56,020 bases of DNA from an uncultured Clostridia bacterium (GTDB lineage: Bacteria > Bacillota > Clostridia > Christensenellales > CAG-138), in the NCBI GenBank assembly GCA_944366945.1, contig CALVWJ010000016.1:1-56020 (forward strand), written 5' to 3'. The notes under the pieces were generated by a model, which saw only the letters and a program-made list of their open reading frames with translations, made no database searches and was not told where the DNA came from. Of this stretch, positions 1 to 7,407 are shown in pieces (position 1 is the first letter of the stretch; each line of letters begins with the position of its first letter). The position numbers and the translations under genes were made by a program.

Positions 1-53
1 ACGCCGACAATACTTGGCTGGCGACGGCCCGGGAAGATAGGTAGCTGCCGGAT
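1..53 (+). rRNA. rrf: 5S ribosomal RNA, 3' part
   Basis: The first ~53 bases match the conserved 3' half of bacterial 5S rRNA: a CCGACAATACTTGG block, then GGCGACGGCCCGGGAAGATA-like loop/stem sequence, and the closing GTAGCTGCCGGAT. The 5' half lies outside the window. An intrinsic terminator follows directly, as expected at the end of an rRNA operon. The assignment rests on recognised 5S consensus, not an alignment. Confidence 0.88.
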
Positions 54-60
54 ACCAAGA

Positions 61-93
61 AAGAACACCCTGTTAAAGCAGGGTGTTCTTTTT
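61..93 (+). terminator. Rho-independent terminator of the rRNA operon
   Basis: A perfect 12-bp stem (AAGAACACCCTG / CAGGGTGTTCTT) with a 6-nt TTAAAG loop and a T run, located 8 nt after the 5S end. Confidence 0.9.
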
Positions 94-271
94 GCTATGC
101 TTTCTAAGTTTTGGAGGGCAGAGAAGGGCTGGCGATGGGCAGAACTGAGCGAGCAGCCAGGGATAGAAATTACCCACCAGTTTAATAAACCAGCGCTGCA
201 CTGACCTTACAACAACTCGGACATCTTCTTTTTTGTGCCATTGCAAAAAAACTCCTTTTTGATAAAAGGGA

Positions 272-311
272 GGCACAGAAAAAAGAGCATAGCAAAGGAT
301 TTTTCTGTGCC
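272..311 (-). terminator. Inverted repeat, weak terminator candidate
   Basis: A 12-bp stem (GGCACAGAAAAA / TTTTTCTGTGCC) lies downstream of the TM2-protein gene on the minus strand. No clean U tract follows the stem, so termination is uncertain. Nothing else is evident between 94 and 360. Confidence 0.4.
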
Positions 312-360
312 CTTGCCCCCGCAGGTGTTGTAGCACCAGCGGCGGCGTTTTTATTCTTGT

Positions 361-882
361 TTAGCCAATTTTGTTAAGGATTTGCGCCTTTTTTTGGTCA
401 AATTCCTCTGCGGTAATCACGCCCGATTCTTTCAGCTGCGCGAGCTGGGCCAGCTGATCAATGTAGCTCTTGGACTGGTCAGCCTTTGCGGGTGCGGCCT
501 GTACAACTATTGGCGCAGCAGAAATGCCCATTTCACGCTTTTTGGAATCGGATAAAATCAAAAGGCCATCTCCGTCTTTAAATGTACTGGTTGCGATCAT
601 AATTATATCGACCAGCCATCCAATCCCTAAGCAACCTCCAGTCAATAGCCACAGTATTCCTGTCCCTATTCTTTTTGAATAAAATCGATGCACCCCCAAT
701 GTGCCTACAAATATGGCAAGCAGAAGGGTGACAAGCCAATCCTTTTGTGATACGCCATTAGTAGAAGCTGTATTTTGCGCGTTTAGTATGGCTTCTGCGC
801 ATTCCTTGCAATATCCGCTCTTGCTGTACCATCCATCCGCCGGAATTTTGCCGCATCGTATACATGGTCTATTCGTTTCCAT
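361..882 (-). CDS. TM2-domain membrane protein with N-terminal Cys motif and C-terminal SHOCT-like helix
   Basis: A 173-residue protein of unknown specific function. The N-terminus carries CIRCGK and a later CKEC, a likely zinc-ribbon-like element. Residues ~47-100 form a TM2 module: a first hydrophobic helix ending GTLGVHRFYSKR, then GTGILWLLTGGCLGIGWLVD and a second helix. The C-terminal ~35 residues (IDQLAQLAQLKESGVITAEEFDQKKAQIL) match the short SHOCT oligomerisation motif. This N-ribbon/TM2/SHOCT order is common in Firmicutes and often phage-adjacent. The start is supported by an AAGGGGGA ribosome binding site 7-8 nt upstream. Confidence 0.8.
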   Translation of the reverse strand: METNRPCIRCGKIPADGWYSKSGYCKECAEAILNAQNTASTNGVSQKDWLVTLLLAIFVGTLGVHRFYSKRIGTGILWLLTGGCLGIGWLVDIIMIATSTFKDGDGLLILSDSKKREMGISAAPIVVQAAPAKADQSKSYIDQLAQLAQLKESGVITAEEFDQKKAQILNKIG

Positions 883-899
883 TTTTGCATCCCCCTTAT

Positions 900-1521
900 T
901 TATAATGTGTGCGTTACTTGAAGCGCAACTCCAATGATTTGCGCATCTCCACTTATGAAATCGCGAGCCGGGACTATTTGCAGGTCGTATGCCGGATTTT
1001 CCGGCAGCAAAACCACCGCATCCCCACTCTGCTTATATCGTTTAAGCGTAGCTTTATTACTGTTTACACGGGCTGCTATAATCTGACCATTTTCCGCAAA
1101 TGACTGATTACGAATCAACACAAGATCGCCCGCATGTATTCCCGCATTAATCATGCTGTCCCCTTTGACGCGCAAAAAAGTAGTTCTCGACATCTTTATA
1201 GTGGATGGTGGCGTATCCCTCAATATCTTTGGCTACAAGTGCAGGATACCCGGCTGGGATAAAGCCCACGATTGGGGCATAATAACTTTCTGCAAATGTA
1301 TCGGATTTTTGTGGGGCAACTAAAGAAGATAGCGCCACGCCGTAATGCAGTGCAATTTTTTCTATTTTATCCATGCGCGGCATTTTTTGGTCGGTACACC
1401 ATGCGGACACAGTGGATTGAAAAACGTCCATTATTTTTGACAAATCGAATTGGCTTTCTTTGCGCATTTTCATCATACCTGTTAATCGTTTAGCAAAGAA
1501 TTTTTTCGCATTGTATTTCAT
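900..1521 (-). pseudogene. CI/LexA-like S24 repressor, split by a frameshift
   Basis: Two overlapping frames together encode one phage-type repressor. The upstream part (start 1521) holds a helix-turn-helix (SKIMDVFQSTVSAWCTDQKM), then the linker ending DVENYFF. The downstream frame (to 900) holds the S24 protease domain with nucleophile Ser in FLRVKGDSM and the catalytic Lys in NKATLKRY. The frames switch at a run of six A at 1174-1179; removing one base restores a family-typical NYFLRVKGDSM. The frame-0 product ends after 124 residues without the catalytic Lys. It may be a true inactivating mutation, a sequence error in the homopolymer, or phase variation. It diverges from the 1652 micro-ORF across twin operators. 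Confidence 0.8.
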
Positions 1522-1586
1522 AGGGACTCCGATGTGTTTACCATATCACAAAGTGTTAATAATTGAAACATAAAAAAGAAAAAAAC

Positions 1587-1628
1587 ATCGCTTTTGGCGT
1601 TGACAATCGCTTAAAGCGATAATGATAC
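1587..1628 (+). promoter_or_regulatory. Twin repressor operators around a -35 box
   Basis: Two ATCGCT-type inverted repeats lie 19 bp apart: ATCGCT-TTT-GGCGTT (1587-1601) and the perfect ATCGCT-TAA-AGCGAT (1606-1620). A consensus -35 TTGACA (1600-1605) sits between them; the -10 region (1622-1629, ATGATACA) is weak. The placement between divergent repressor and early-gene starts is the layout of a lambdoid-type immunity switch. Confidence 0.65.
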
Positions 1629-1651
1629 ATCAACAAGAAGGAGGGATTAAG

Positions 1652-1720
1652 TTGACAAAAATAACGCTTGCTGCTGCCCGAGTAAATGCAGGAAATGATT
1701 TTACAGGGGGCAAACCATGA
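1652..1720 (+). pseudogene. Stub of a Cro-like phage regulator (22 codons)
   Basis: A TTG start 7 nt after AGGAGGGA opens a 22-residue frame beginning MTKITLAAARVNAG, which resembles the N-terminus of Cro-like XRE proteins of Firmicute phages (usually continuing LTQ...). Here the frame runs into unrelated NDFTGGKP and stops at TGA, overlapping the next ATG. I read this as a deletion junction. It could alternatively act as a translated leader coupled to the next ORF. Confidence 0.5.
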
Positions 1721-1917
1721 TTCAAATGGAAACCGCGCTGCGCCAGCTGATCGCAGAGATCGTAGACGAGCGCATAGGAAGCGCAGCAGCCAGGGGGCAC
1801 GCGATGGCCCGCATGTATGGTGAGTATGTCAACATCGAGAAGGCCGGCATGCGCTTAGGCGTAAAGGAGAAGCATAACGGAAGCCAGTATGCCTATCTTA
1901 ATCATGAAGAGCCGTGA
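1717..1917 (+). CDS. Short phage-type protein, probably truncated (excisionase/AlpA-like N-terminus)
   Basis: A 66-residue ORF whose ATG overlaps the previous stop. It begins with a helical segment (LRQLIAEIVDERIG) followed by GEYVNIEKAGMRLGVKEK, resembling the N-terminus and first recognition-helix region of small phage excisionase/AlpA-type DNA-binding proteins. The usual second half (wing and basic residues) is missing and the tail looks unrelated. The start is preceded by ACAGGGGG. The family assignment is inference; together with the neighbouring stub it marks a degraded prophage early region. Confidence 0.45.
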   Translation: MIQMETALRQLIAEIVDERIGSAAARGHAMARMYGEYVNIEKAGMRLGVKEKHNGSQYAYLNHEEP

Positions 1918-2119
1918 TTTCCATTGCCAATCTCCGGCGTATAGGCGCACTTTCCCAGTATACGCACGCGCTTATAATTTATGATGGCCCTTACAGGCGA
2001 TGCGCAAAAGGCAAGCGCTTTTTTTGTGCGCAGTTCCTGGTAAGGCAGCCCGTTTTCCAACCCCTATGAGGCATGAAGGAAAACTGCTTTATATTGCACA
2101 GGGCGCAATCATGCATGCT

Positions 2120-2797
2120 TTACCGCGGCCGAAACTTCCTCACAAGCGCTTCTGCAGGAAAACTGATTGCAAGCACAACCGCTGCAAACAGAAGGGTACG
2201 GATGGGAAAGTAAAGGTAATCAACCGGTTGATACGTGCTGTCGGCAAGCATGAAGGGCAGCACCGGGCAGATCCCCCCAACAACAAGCACACCCCAATAT
2301 AACAGCTTTTGGCGCAGGCCAGCAGGCGATTCCAACGTAGCCAGCAGGAACAGCAGTGCGAGCAGGAGCAGGCGGAAGAGTCCGCTCGAAACAGTCGCGG
2401 CCAAGGTGGATGCTCCCGCGAAGCGAAAGTGCATTTCAACGATGGGCAGGTTGGCTTCCGGCACGGGTCCGGGTTCAATTGGGAAAAAAGCATTGGCGCC
2501 CCAGAGAAACCCAGATTGCAGGAAGCTGCCCAGCACGAGCACAAGCAGCGCCGCAAGCGCAACCCCCTTTACTGCGCGGCGCTGCCTTTGCTGGCCGGCA
2601 TTGCCGTAGAGCACTTCCTGGATTGAAACGCCATATGCATCTGCAAGGCGCTTGAGCGTGTCCAGATCCGGCTGCGTGCGGCCGGATTCGTAGCTTGAGA
2701 TGGTTTGGCGGGTTACATGGATGCGGTTCGCAGCCTCCTCCTGCGTCATTCCGCACATGCTGCGAATTTGGCGCAGGTTTTCGTGAATGGTGGACAT
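2120..2797 (-). CDS. Membrane-anchored XRE-family transcriptional regulator
   Basis: A 225-residue protein with an N-terminal Cro/C1-type helix-turn-helix (residues ~5-60; TQEEAANRIHVTRQTISSYESG) followed by a basic linker and four predicted membrane helices (about 78-100, 125-150, 160-182, 192-215). XRE regulators fused to a membrane domain are common in Firmicutes and are thought to respond to envelope state. I placed the start at 2797 because MSTIHENLRQIR is the natural domain start and AAAGGG precedes it; the frame extends upstream without a ribosome binding site. Target genes are not evident from the sequence. Confidence 0.85.
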   Translation of the reverse strand: MSTIHENLRQIRSMCGMTQEEAANRIHVTRQTISSYESGRTQPDLDTLKRLADAYGVSIQEVLYGNAGQQRQRRAVKGVALAALLVLVLGSFLQSGFLWGANAFFPIEPGPVPEANLPIVEMHFRFAGASTLAATVSSGLFRLLLLALLFLLATLESPAGLRQKLLYWGVLVVGGICPVLPFMLADSTYQPVDYLYFPIRTLLFAAVVLAISFPAEALVRKFRPR

Positions 2798-3016
2798 AAG
2801 GCTTTTCCCTTTCTGCAGCGTTCTTGTGCTCCGAGTGTAGCGCGGGCTGCTCAAAAATGCAAGCAACAGGATGTTGCGCCCTCAAAACTCGGGCATTTTA
2901 AGGCATGTTAACGTTTTATTAGAATTCCATTAAAAACCGCACGTTGGGATCTGCCATGTGATATGATACAGACACAAACAAGCAAAACGAATTCGGATGC
3001 AAAGGAGGTATTTGCG

Positions 3017-3223
3017 ATGCTGCGCGTTTTGACCTGGCCGTTTCGCATGGTGTGGAGCTTCATCGGAATCGTTTTCCTGGGGATTGGGAAGCTGCTTTCC
3101 ATGCTCCTCGGGGTGATCCTTGCGGCGATTGGCGTCGCGCTCTGCTGCACCATCATTGGCGCGATCATCGGCGTCCCGCTGGTCGTGCTGGGTGTTGCGA
3201 TGTTTTTGCGTTCCCTGTTCTAG
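3017..3223 (+). CDS. Small hydrophobic membrane protein
   Basis: A 68-residue protein, almost entirely hydrophobic, with two membrane helices (about residues 12-35 and 38-62) and little else. The start is set by AAAGGAGG 8 nt upstream of the ATG at 3017; the frame continues upstream but without a ribosome binding site. A terminator follows at 3327. Small proteins like this occur as hypothetical proteins in Clostridia; no function can be assigned. Confidence 0.7.
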   Translation: MLRVLTWPFRMVWSFIGIVFLGIGKLLSMLLGVILAAIGVALCCTIIGAIIGVPLVVLGVAMFLRSLF

Positions 3224-3326
3224 TTTTAAGGCGGTGTGGGTGCGCATGGCAAAAGGAACGGCTTGGATTCTTCCATCTGTTCCGGCGCCGCGCCACAGCC
3301 TTTCGCCGTGCGCATGCACGCATGCT

Positions 3327-3353
3327 CCGGGGCTTAGTGTGCCCCGGCTTTTT
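3327..3353 (+). terminator. Rho-independent terminator
   Basis: A 7-bp stem CCGGGGC / GCCCCGG with loop TTAGTGT and a CTTTTT tail, after the small membrane protein gene. Confidence 0.8.
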
Positions 3354-3485
3354 GCATTTTAAGCGAGAATAAGGCGCACTGGATTGCACCATTTTGAGGT
3401 AGGCCATTGCGGCACAGGCATGCGCCGTGGGAAAATTGCGCATACTTTTCCTGTTGAATCTTATTTGGAAAGGTGCGTGCAGGGC

Positions 3486-3650
3486 ATGAATGGAGCGGTG
3501 CCGATTGGATTTTTGATGGCGCTTTCACGGGATATGGAAGCGATGAAACGCTTTGGAGCGCTTTCTTCCCAAGAAAAGGATGCGCTACTCCAGCGGGCGC
3601 GGCAAGCGCGTTCCCGGGAGGAAATGGATTCCATCATTCGGGGAATGTAA
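3486..3650 (+). CDS. Small conserved hypothetical protein (54 aa)
   Basis: The protein begins MNGAVPIGFLMALSRDMEAM, followed by a helical stretch FGALSSQEKDALLQRAR and a C-terminal SREEMDSIIRGM. This N-terminal 'GFxMALxxxxxAM..F..LS..E' pattern is one I associate with short uncharacterised clostridial proteins. The ATG at 3486 is chosen because the motif starts there; the ribosome binding site (GCAGGGC, or GGAAAGG further upstream) is modest. It is soluble, helical and of unknown function. A strong terminator follows. Confidence 0.65.
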   Translation: MNGAVPIGFLMALSRDMEAMKRFGALSSQEKDALLQRARQARSREEMDSIIRGM

Positions 3651-3673
3651 AGCGTCCAGACGGATTTGGTGGT

Positions 3674-3722
3674 GGAAGAAGTCCGGCGCTTGCGCTGCGC
3701 GATCCGGCGACTTCTTCCTTTT
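3674..3722 (+). terminator. Rho-independent terminator
   Basis: A 10-bp stem GGAAGAAGTC (3674-3683) / GACTTCTTCC (3709-3718) with an internal GC-rich arm and a TTTT tail, 24 nt after the small protein gene. Between 3723 and 3990 I see no further gene. Confidence 0.75.
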
Positions 3723-3990
3723 ACGCGCTTTCATGAACTTGCAATAAAGGGCGTAGAAAGCGTGCCGGCAGGCTTTCTGCTTGCACGGGAAATCAAGGCG
3801 GAGAAATGCAACAAAGCAAAAGCGCTTTTGCGAAGTTGCACGTTGCGCATTCTGCGGTATGGCGATGCTTGACGAAGCTTTTATGGAGGCTTTTTTGAAC
3901 CGGGGGATATCCTGCTACTTCCCAAAGCGCTTTGGCACCGAATGGAGTGCATATTTGAGCAGCTTCAGCGCAAAATAATGGCTGGATTTT

Positions 3991-4031
3991 AACGTTAAAA
4001 CGTTGACAATAAAATTCAAAAGGAGTATACT
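3991..4031 (+). promoter_or_regulatory. Promoter of the butanediol dehydrogenase gene with AACGTT repeats
   Basis: -35 TTGACA (4003-4008), 17-bp spacer, -10 TATACT (4026-4031). AACGTT-AA-AACGTT (3991-4004) overlaps the -35; each hexamer is itself palindromic, so this is a good operator candidate. The leader to the ATG is ~80 nt. Confidence 0.8.
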
Positions 4032-4119
4032 CCCATTCGAAATGGAGAACTGGCCAGCAACTGCGCATAGCGCTTCGGTCGGTTCTCGATCAACAAGCGA
4101 TCATTAGGAGGCAAGAACA

Positions 4120-5193
4120 ATGAAAGCAGCACTTTGGTATGGCGCAAAAGACATTCGCGTGGAAAACATTCCAGAACCCACCGTGAAAGATGACGGCGTA
4201 AAAATCAAAGTGAAATGGTGCGGCATTTGCGGAAGCGATCTGCACGAATATACGATGGGTCCGATTTTCATCCCGGTCAAAACGCCGCACCCGATCACGG
4301 GCGAAACGGCTCCGGTTGTGATGGGTCATGAATTTTCTGGCGAAGTGGTTGAGGTTGGCCGCAACGTGACCAACGTAAAACCGGGCGACCGCGTGGTGGT
4401 CGAGCCGCTGATCGTATGCGGTGAGTGCCCGGCATGCAAAGCAGGCCATTACAACCTTTGCGAGAAGCTGGGCTTCCATGGCTTGATGGGAGGTGGCGGC
4501 GGCTTCTCCGAATACACCACGTTCCCTGCGCGCTTTGTGCATAAGATTCCGGACAACTTGAGCTATGAAAAGGCAGCCCTGGTAGAGCCCATGAGCGTTG
4601 GGTATCATTCGCTTGAGGTTGGCCATTTTGAGAAGGGGCAAACGGCGATTGTAACCGGCGCAGGCCCGATTGGCCTTGCGACGATCGAATGCTTGAAGGC
4701 GCTTGGCGCAGCGCAAGTGATCGTGGTGCAGCGCAAGTCTGTGCGGCAGGAATATGCAAAGCAGTCCGGCGCGGACGTGGTGCTCGACCCAAACGAAGTG
4801 GACGTGGTGGCTGAGATTAAAAAACGCACCGGCGGTGTTGGGGCGGATGTTGCCTTTGAGACTACCGGCAGCGAGCAGTGCTTCCACCTTGCGCTTGGGG
4901 CGCTGCGCTTCAGCGGCACGCTGGTTGTTACGAGCATTTGGGAGAAGCCTGTCACGCTCGATCCAAACGTGCTGGTGATGGGCGAAAAGTATGTGGTCGG
5001 CAGCATCTGCTATTGCAACGACTTCCCGAAGGTAATCGAGATGCTGGCGGATGGCAGCATCCCTGCGAAGGGATACATTACCAAGAAGGTGTACATTGAC
5101 GACATTGCTAAGGAAGGCTTCGACACACTGACCGGGCCCGAGAAGAAATCCCAGGTGAAGATCATCGTTACGCCGGATAAGAGCCTCATGTAA
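4120..5193 (+). CDS. Zinc-dependent 2,3-butanediol dehydrogenase-type alcohol dehydrogenase
   Basis: A 357-residue medium-chain (MDR) dehydrogenase that oxidises or reduces secondary alcohols such as 2,3-butanediol/acetoin with NAD(H). Catalytic-zinc residues are C37, H70 and E71, with E156 near the site. The structural-zinc loop has C100, C103, C106 and C114. The Rossmann motif GAGPIG lies at 180-185. The loop after residue 44 (GPIFIPVKTPHP) and overall length match the (R,R)-butanediol dehydrogenase branch rather than threonine dehydrogenase, though sorbitol- or threonine-type substrates cannot be excluded. It is monocistronic, with its own consensus promoter and an AGGAGG ribosome binding site. 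Confidence 0.85.
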   Translation: MKAALWYGAKDIRVENIPEPTVKDDGVKIKVKWCGICGSDLHEYTMGPIFIPVKTPHPITGETAPVVMGHEFSGEVVEVGRNVTNVKPGDRVVVEPLIVCGECPACKAGHYNLCEKLGFHGLMGGGGGFSEYTTFPARFVHKIPDNLSYEKAALVEPMSVGYHSLEVGHFEKGQTAIVTGAGPIGLATIECLKALGAAQVIVVQRKSVRQEYAKQSGADVVLDPNEVDVVAEIKKRTGGVGADVAFETTGSEQCFHLALGALRFSGTLVVTSIWEKPVTLDPNVLVMGEKYVVGSICYCNDFPKVIEMLADGSIPAKGYITKKVYIDDIAKEGFDTLTGPEKKSQVKIIVTPDKSLM

Positions 5194-5231
5194 GGGCAGA
5201 AATCCAAAAAATGCCGGCTGCGGCAATTGCA

Positions 5232-5272
5232 GCATGAATGTGGGGGGCATTGCATGCCCCCCACATTCATGC
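5232..5272. repeat. Perfect 19-bp inverted repeat
   Basis: The left arm 5232-5250 and right arm 5254-5272 are exact reverse complements around a 3-nt TGC loop. There is no T run on either side, so it is not a classical terminator. It begins 38 nt after the dehydrogenase stop and could act as an mRNA 3'-end stabiliser. Confidence 0.8.
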
Positions 5273-5394
5273 AAAGCGGCCTGCGCTGCTTTTTCAAAAA
5301 AAGATGCGCGGTTAAGGCTCAGCTGAAAAGCCATGTGGGAGAGCAGCTTTCCCACACGGGCTTGAAACGCATAGCACCAAATCTAATAAAACCC

Positions 5395-5430
5395 GAGCGC
5401 GGCCTTCGGGCCTGCGGCGCTCCAGTTTTT
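5395..5430 (+). terminator. Rho-independent terminator
   Basis: GAGCGC-GGCC-TTCG-GGCC-(TGCG)-GCGCTC hairpin with a UUCG loop and a CAGTTTTT tail. Probably ends the dehydrogenase transcript. Confidence 0.7.
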
Positions 5431-5442
5431 CAATAGGGTGAG

Positions 5443-5474
5443 GCTGATTTAGAAATCAGCGCTTTCTATTTTGC
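5443..5474 (+). terminator. Second terminator-like hairpin
   Basis: GCTGATTT / AAATCAGC perfect 8-bp stem (5443-5460) followed by GCTTTCTATTTT. A backup terminator or part of the non-coding region that follows. Confidence 0.5.
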
Positions 5475-5699
5475 GCATTTCCCGTAAGCTGCCCTTGATT
5501 CAAATGTAAAAACGGGCGGCGCGTAAATAAAAGGGGTGATTTGCAGCAGATGTACGAAAGCGGGGGACAGGCCTGCTCTGCGATTCCTTTAGGCGATGCC
5601 GATTGAGGCGTGTTCTTTTAGGGCGACCGTTTTCAATGCCACCGTCCCGAATGCGGAAATTTTCTTGCTGCCGCTTTCAAAAAACGCCAATAAAAGGAG

Positions 5700-6020
5700 C
5701 GGTGATATAGGAAAACGTCGGTCAAGTTCACCCATATGCCCCGGCACTGTGTTGGCTGGCCTTGGGAGGAGGCACCCTGCCAAGGCGGGGCTGCCTTGCA
5801 CCTGAACAAATACGGCCGAACTTGACGCTGCGCCCTTGAAGCGGCAGATGTGCGACGGAGACGCGAAAGAGGCGGGAGGCATACCCGCTGTGGTATTTCT
5901 CCCGACGAGGCCGATGCAGCTGCCCCGATATGCCTTCCTCATGGCGATGCTTTCATAGGCCATAGCCCCTAACGCAAGCTGCTCCTTGCAGGTGCGGCGC
6001 TTGGACGCAAAATAAAGGAT
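5700..6020. ncRNA. Candidate structured non-coding RNA, family not recognised
   Basis: No credible gene lies between 5194 and 6123, but this part holds nested inverted repeats. GTCAAGTTC (5721-5729) pairs with GAACTTGAC (5818-5826). Within it, CCTTGG/CCAAGG (5760-5785) encloses AGG/CCT. Next, CGGGAG/CTCCCG (5873-5904) encloses ATACC/GGTAT with a 6-nt loop. A weaker GGCCGATG/CATAGGCC pairing may follow. The terminator hairpin at 6018 could end it on the plus strand. I compared it by eye with 5S, SRP, tmRNA, RNase P and T-box landmarks and found no match. The strand is undetermined. Confidence 0.4.
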
Positions 6021-6063
6021 CCACCGTGTGGCTGCCGCCATGCGGTGGATCTATTCTTCTCTT
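6018..6063. terminator. Bidirectional terminator hairpin
   Basis: GATCCACCG (6018-6026) pairs with CGGTGGATC (6043-6051), extended by wobble pairs around loop CTGCCG. The plus-strand tail is TATTCTTCTCTT and the minus-strand tail is CTTTATTTTG. It lies ~70 nt past the ychF stop on the minus strand and could also end a plus-strand RNA from the 5.7-kb region. Confidence 0.7.
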
Positions 6064-6123
6064 AAAATATAATATTAAGGGAACCTTCAGCGTATTAGGT
6101 GCACGCCGAATTCCATAGCATGC

Positions 6124-7212
6124 TTACACGTTGAAGCGGAAAAGCACGATATCACCGTCCTGCATGACGTAATCCTTGCCTTCGGAGCGGATTAAGCCCT
6201 TTTCCTTGCAGGCTTGCATGGAGCCGTTTTCCATGAGCGTATCATAGGAAACCACCTCTGCGCGGATGAAGCCGCGCTCAAAATCCGTGTGGATTTTGCC
6301 CGCAGCCTGGGGCGCCTTTGTGCCCCGTTCGATGGTCCAGGCGCGTACCTCCTTGGGGCCTGCGGTAAGGTAGCTGATGAGGCCGAGCAGCTTGTAGCAT
6401 GCTTTCACCAGCTTATCAAGCCCGCTTTCGCCGATGCCAAGCTCTTCGATAAACGCCTGCTTTTCCTCGGGCGGGAGCTCTGCGATTTCCTCCTCCACCT
6501 TTGCGCAGATGGTGAGCGCCTCCGCACCCTCCGCCTTTGCTGCGGCATAGAGCTTGTCCACGAGCGGGTTTTCTGCTCCAAGCTCATCCTCGCTGATGTT
6601 GGCAACATAGATGACGGGCTTTGTGGTGAGAAGGAACATCGCGCGCACCGCCTCCTGCTCCTCGGCATCAAGTGCCATGGTGCGCACAGGCTTGCCCGCT
6701 TCCAGGTGCGCTTTGATGCGCTCGCAGAGCGCAGCCTCGGTTAGGAACTGCTTGTCCCCGCCTTTGCTGTTTTTGCGCGCGCGCTCCGCCCGGCGCTCGA
6801 TGGTTTCAAGGTCCGCAAAGATCAGCTCGAGGTTGATCGTTTCCATATCCCGCACGGGATCGACGGAGCCATCCACATGCACGATGTTTTCATCCTCAAA
6901 GCAGCGCACCACATGCACGATTGCATCCACTTCGCGGATGTGGGAAAGGAACTTGTTGCCTAGGCCTTCGCCTTTATAGGCGCCGCGCACCAAGCCGGCA
7001 ATATCCACGAATTCAATGGTAGTGGGCGTAATCTTTTCAGGGTTATGCATTTTTGCAAGCACGTTTAAGCGCTCATCCGGCACGGGCACCACGCCAACAT
7101 TCGGCTCAATGGTGCAGAATGGGTAATTGGCGGCCTGCGCACCCGCGTGCGTGATGGCGTTGAAGAGCGTGCTTTTTCCAACGTTGGGGAGTCCGACGAC
7201 GCCGAGCTTCAT
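6124..7212 (-). CDS. ychF: Redox-regulated ribosome-binding ATPase YchF
   Basis: A 362-residue Obg-family P-loop protein. YchF/OLA1 binds the ribosome and hydrolyses ATP in preference to GTP. The G1 loop GLPNVGKST is at residues 7-15, the G3 motif is DIAGLVRGA, and the usual NKxD guanine-specificity motif is replaced by NISE, typical of this ATP-using branch. A helical insert follows, and a C-terminal TGS domain ends FRFNV. The start at 7212 (MKLGVVGLPNVGKS) has AAGGAG 8 nt upstream; the longer frame is an artefact. It is transcribed from a consensus promoter back to back with that of tilS. Confidence 0.95.
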   Translation of the reverse strand: MKLGVVGLPNVGKSTLFNAITHAGAQAANYPFCTIEPNVGVVPVPDERLNVLAKMHNPEKITPTTIEFVDIAGLVRGAYKGEGLGNKFLSHIREVDAIVHVVRCFEDENIVHVDGSVDPVRDMETINLELIFADLETIERRAERARKNSKGGDKQFLTEAALCERIKAHLEAGKPVRTMALDAEEQEAVRAMFLLTTKPVIYVANISEDELGAENPLVDKLYAAAKAEGAEALTICAKVEEEIAELPPEEKQAFIEELGIGESGLDKLVKACYKLLGLISYLTAGPKEVRAWTIERGTKAPQAAGKIHTDFERGFIRAEVVSYDTLMENGSMQACKEKGLIRSEGKDYVMQDGDIVLFRFNV

Positions 7213-7268
7213 AAGGTAGTTTCTCCTTTGCCGCCCCGGGAACCGGAAGCGGGGTGATTTCATTTGTA

Positions 7269-7297
7269 ATTATATGTTCCATCGCTTCCCTTGTCAA
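7269..7297 (-). promoter_or_regulatory. ychF promoter
   Basis: Minus strand: -35 TTGACA (7297-7292), 17-bp spacer, -10 TATAAT (7274-7269), both perfect consensus. The -35 overlaps the -35 of the tilS promoter on the other strand. Confidence 0.85.
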
Positions 7298-7319
7298 ACG
7301 GGGGCGTAAACGGTATACT
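7291..7319 (+). promoter_or_regulatory. tilS-hpt promoter
   Basis: -35 TTGTCA (7291-7296), 17-bp spacer, -10 TATACT (7314-7319). It shares five of its six -35 bases with the opposing ychF promoter. Confidence 0.8.
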
Positions 7320-7407
7320 TAAGGTATTCCTTTCATATTGGCATCTGGCAGGACACCATGCACGGGATCGCATCATTAAAGTTCATGATACATGCGGAGG
7401 TGCTTAT

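Noticed and set aside
4090..5355. 421-codon minus-strand frame over the zinc dehydrogenase gene
   Set aside because: It is the antisense shadow of a clearly conserved gene and has no ribosome binding site or family resemblance.
5700..6020. SRP RNA, tmRNA or RNase P RNA
   Set aside because: The GGAAGGAAGCAGC-type, ALAA-tag and GAAAGUCC-type landmarks respectively are missing on both strands.
5589..6041. 150-codon minus-strand frame in the gene-free region
   Set aside because: No known family, no ribosome binding site, and the DNA is better explained by base-paired repeats.
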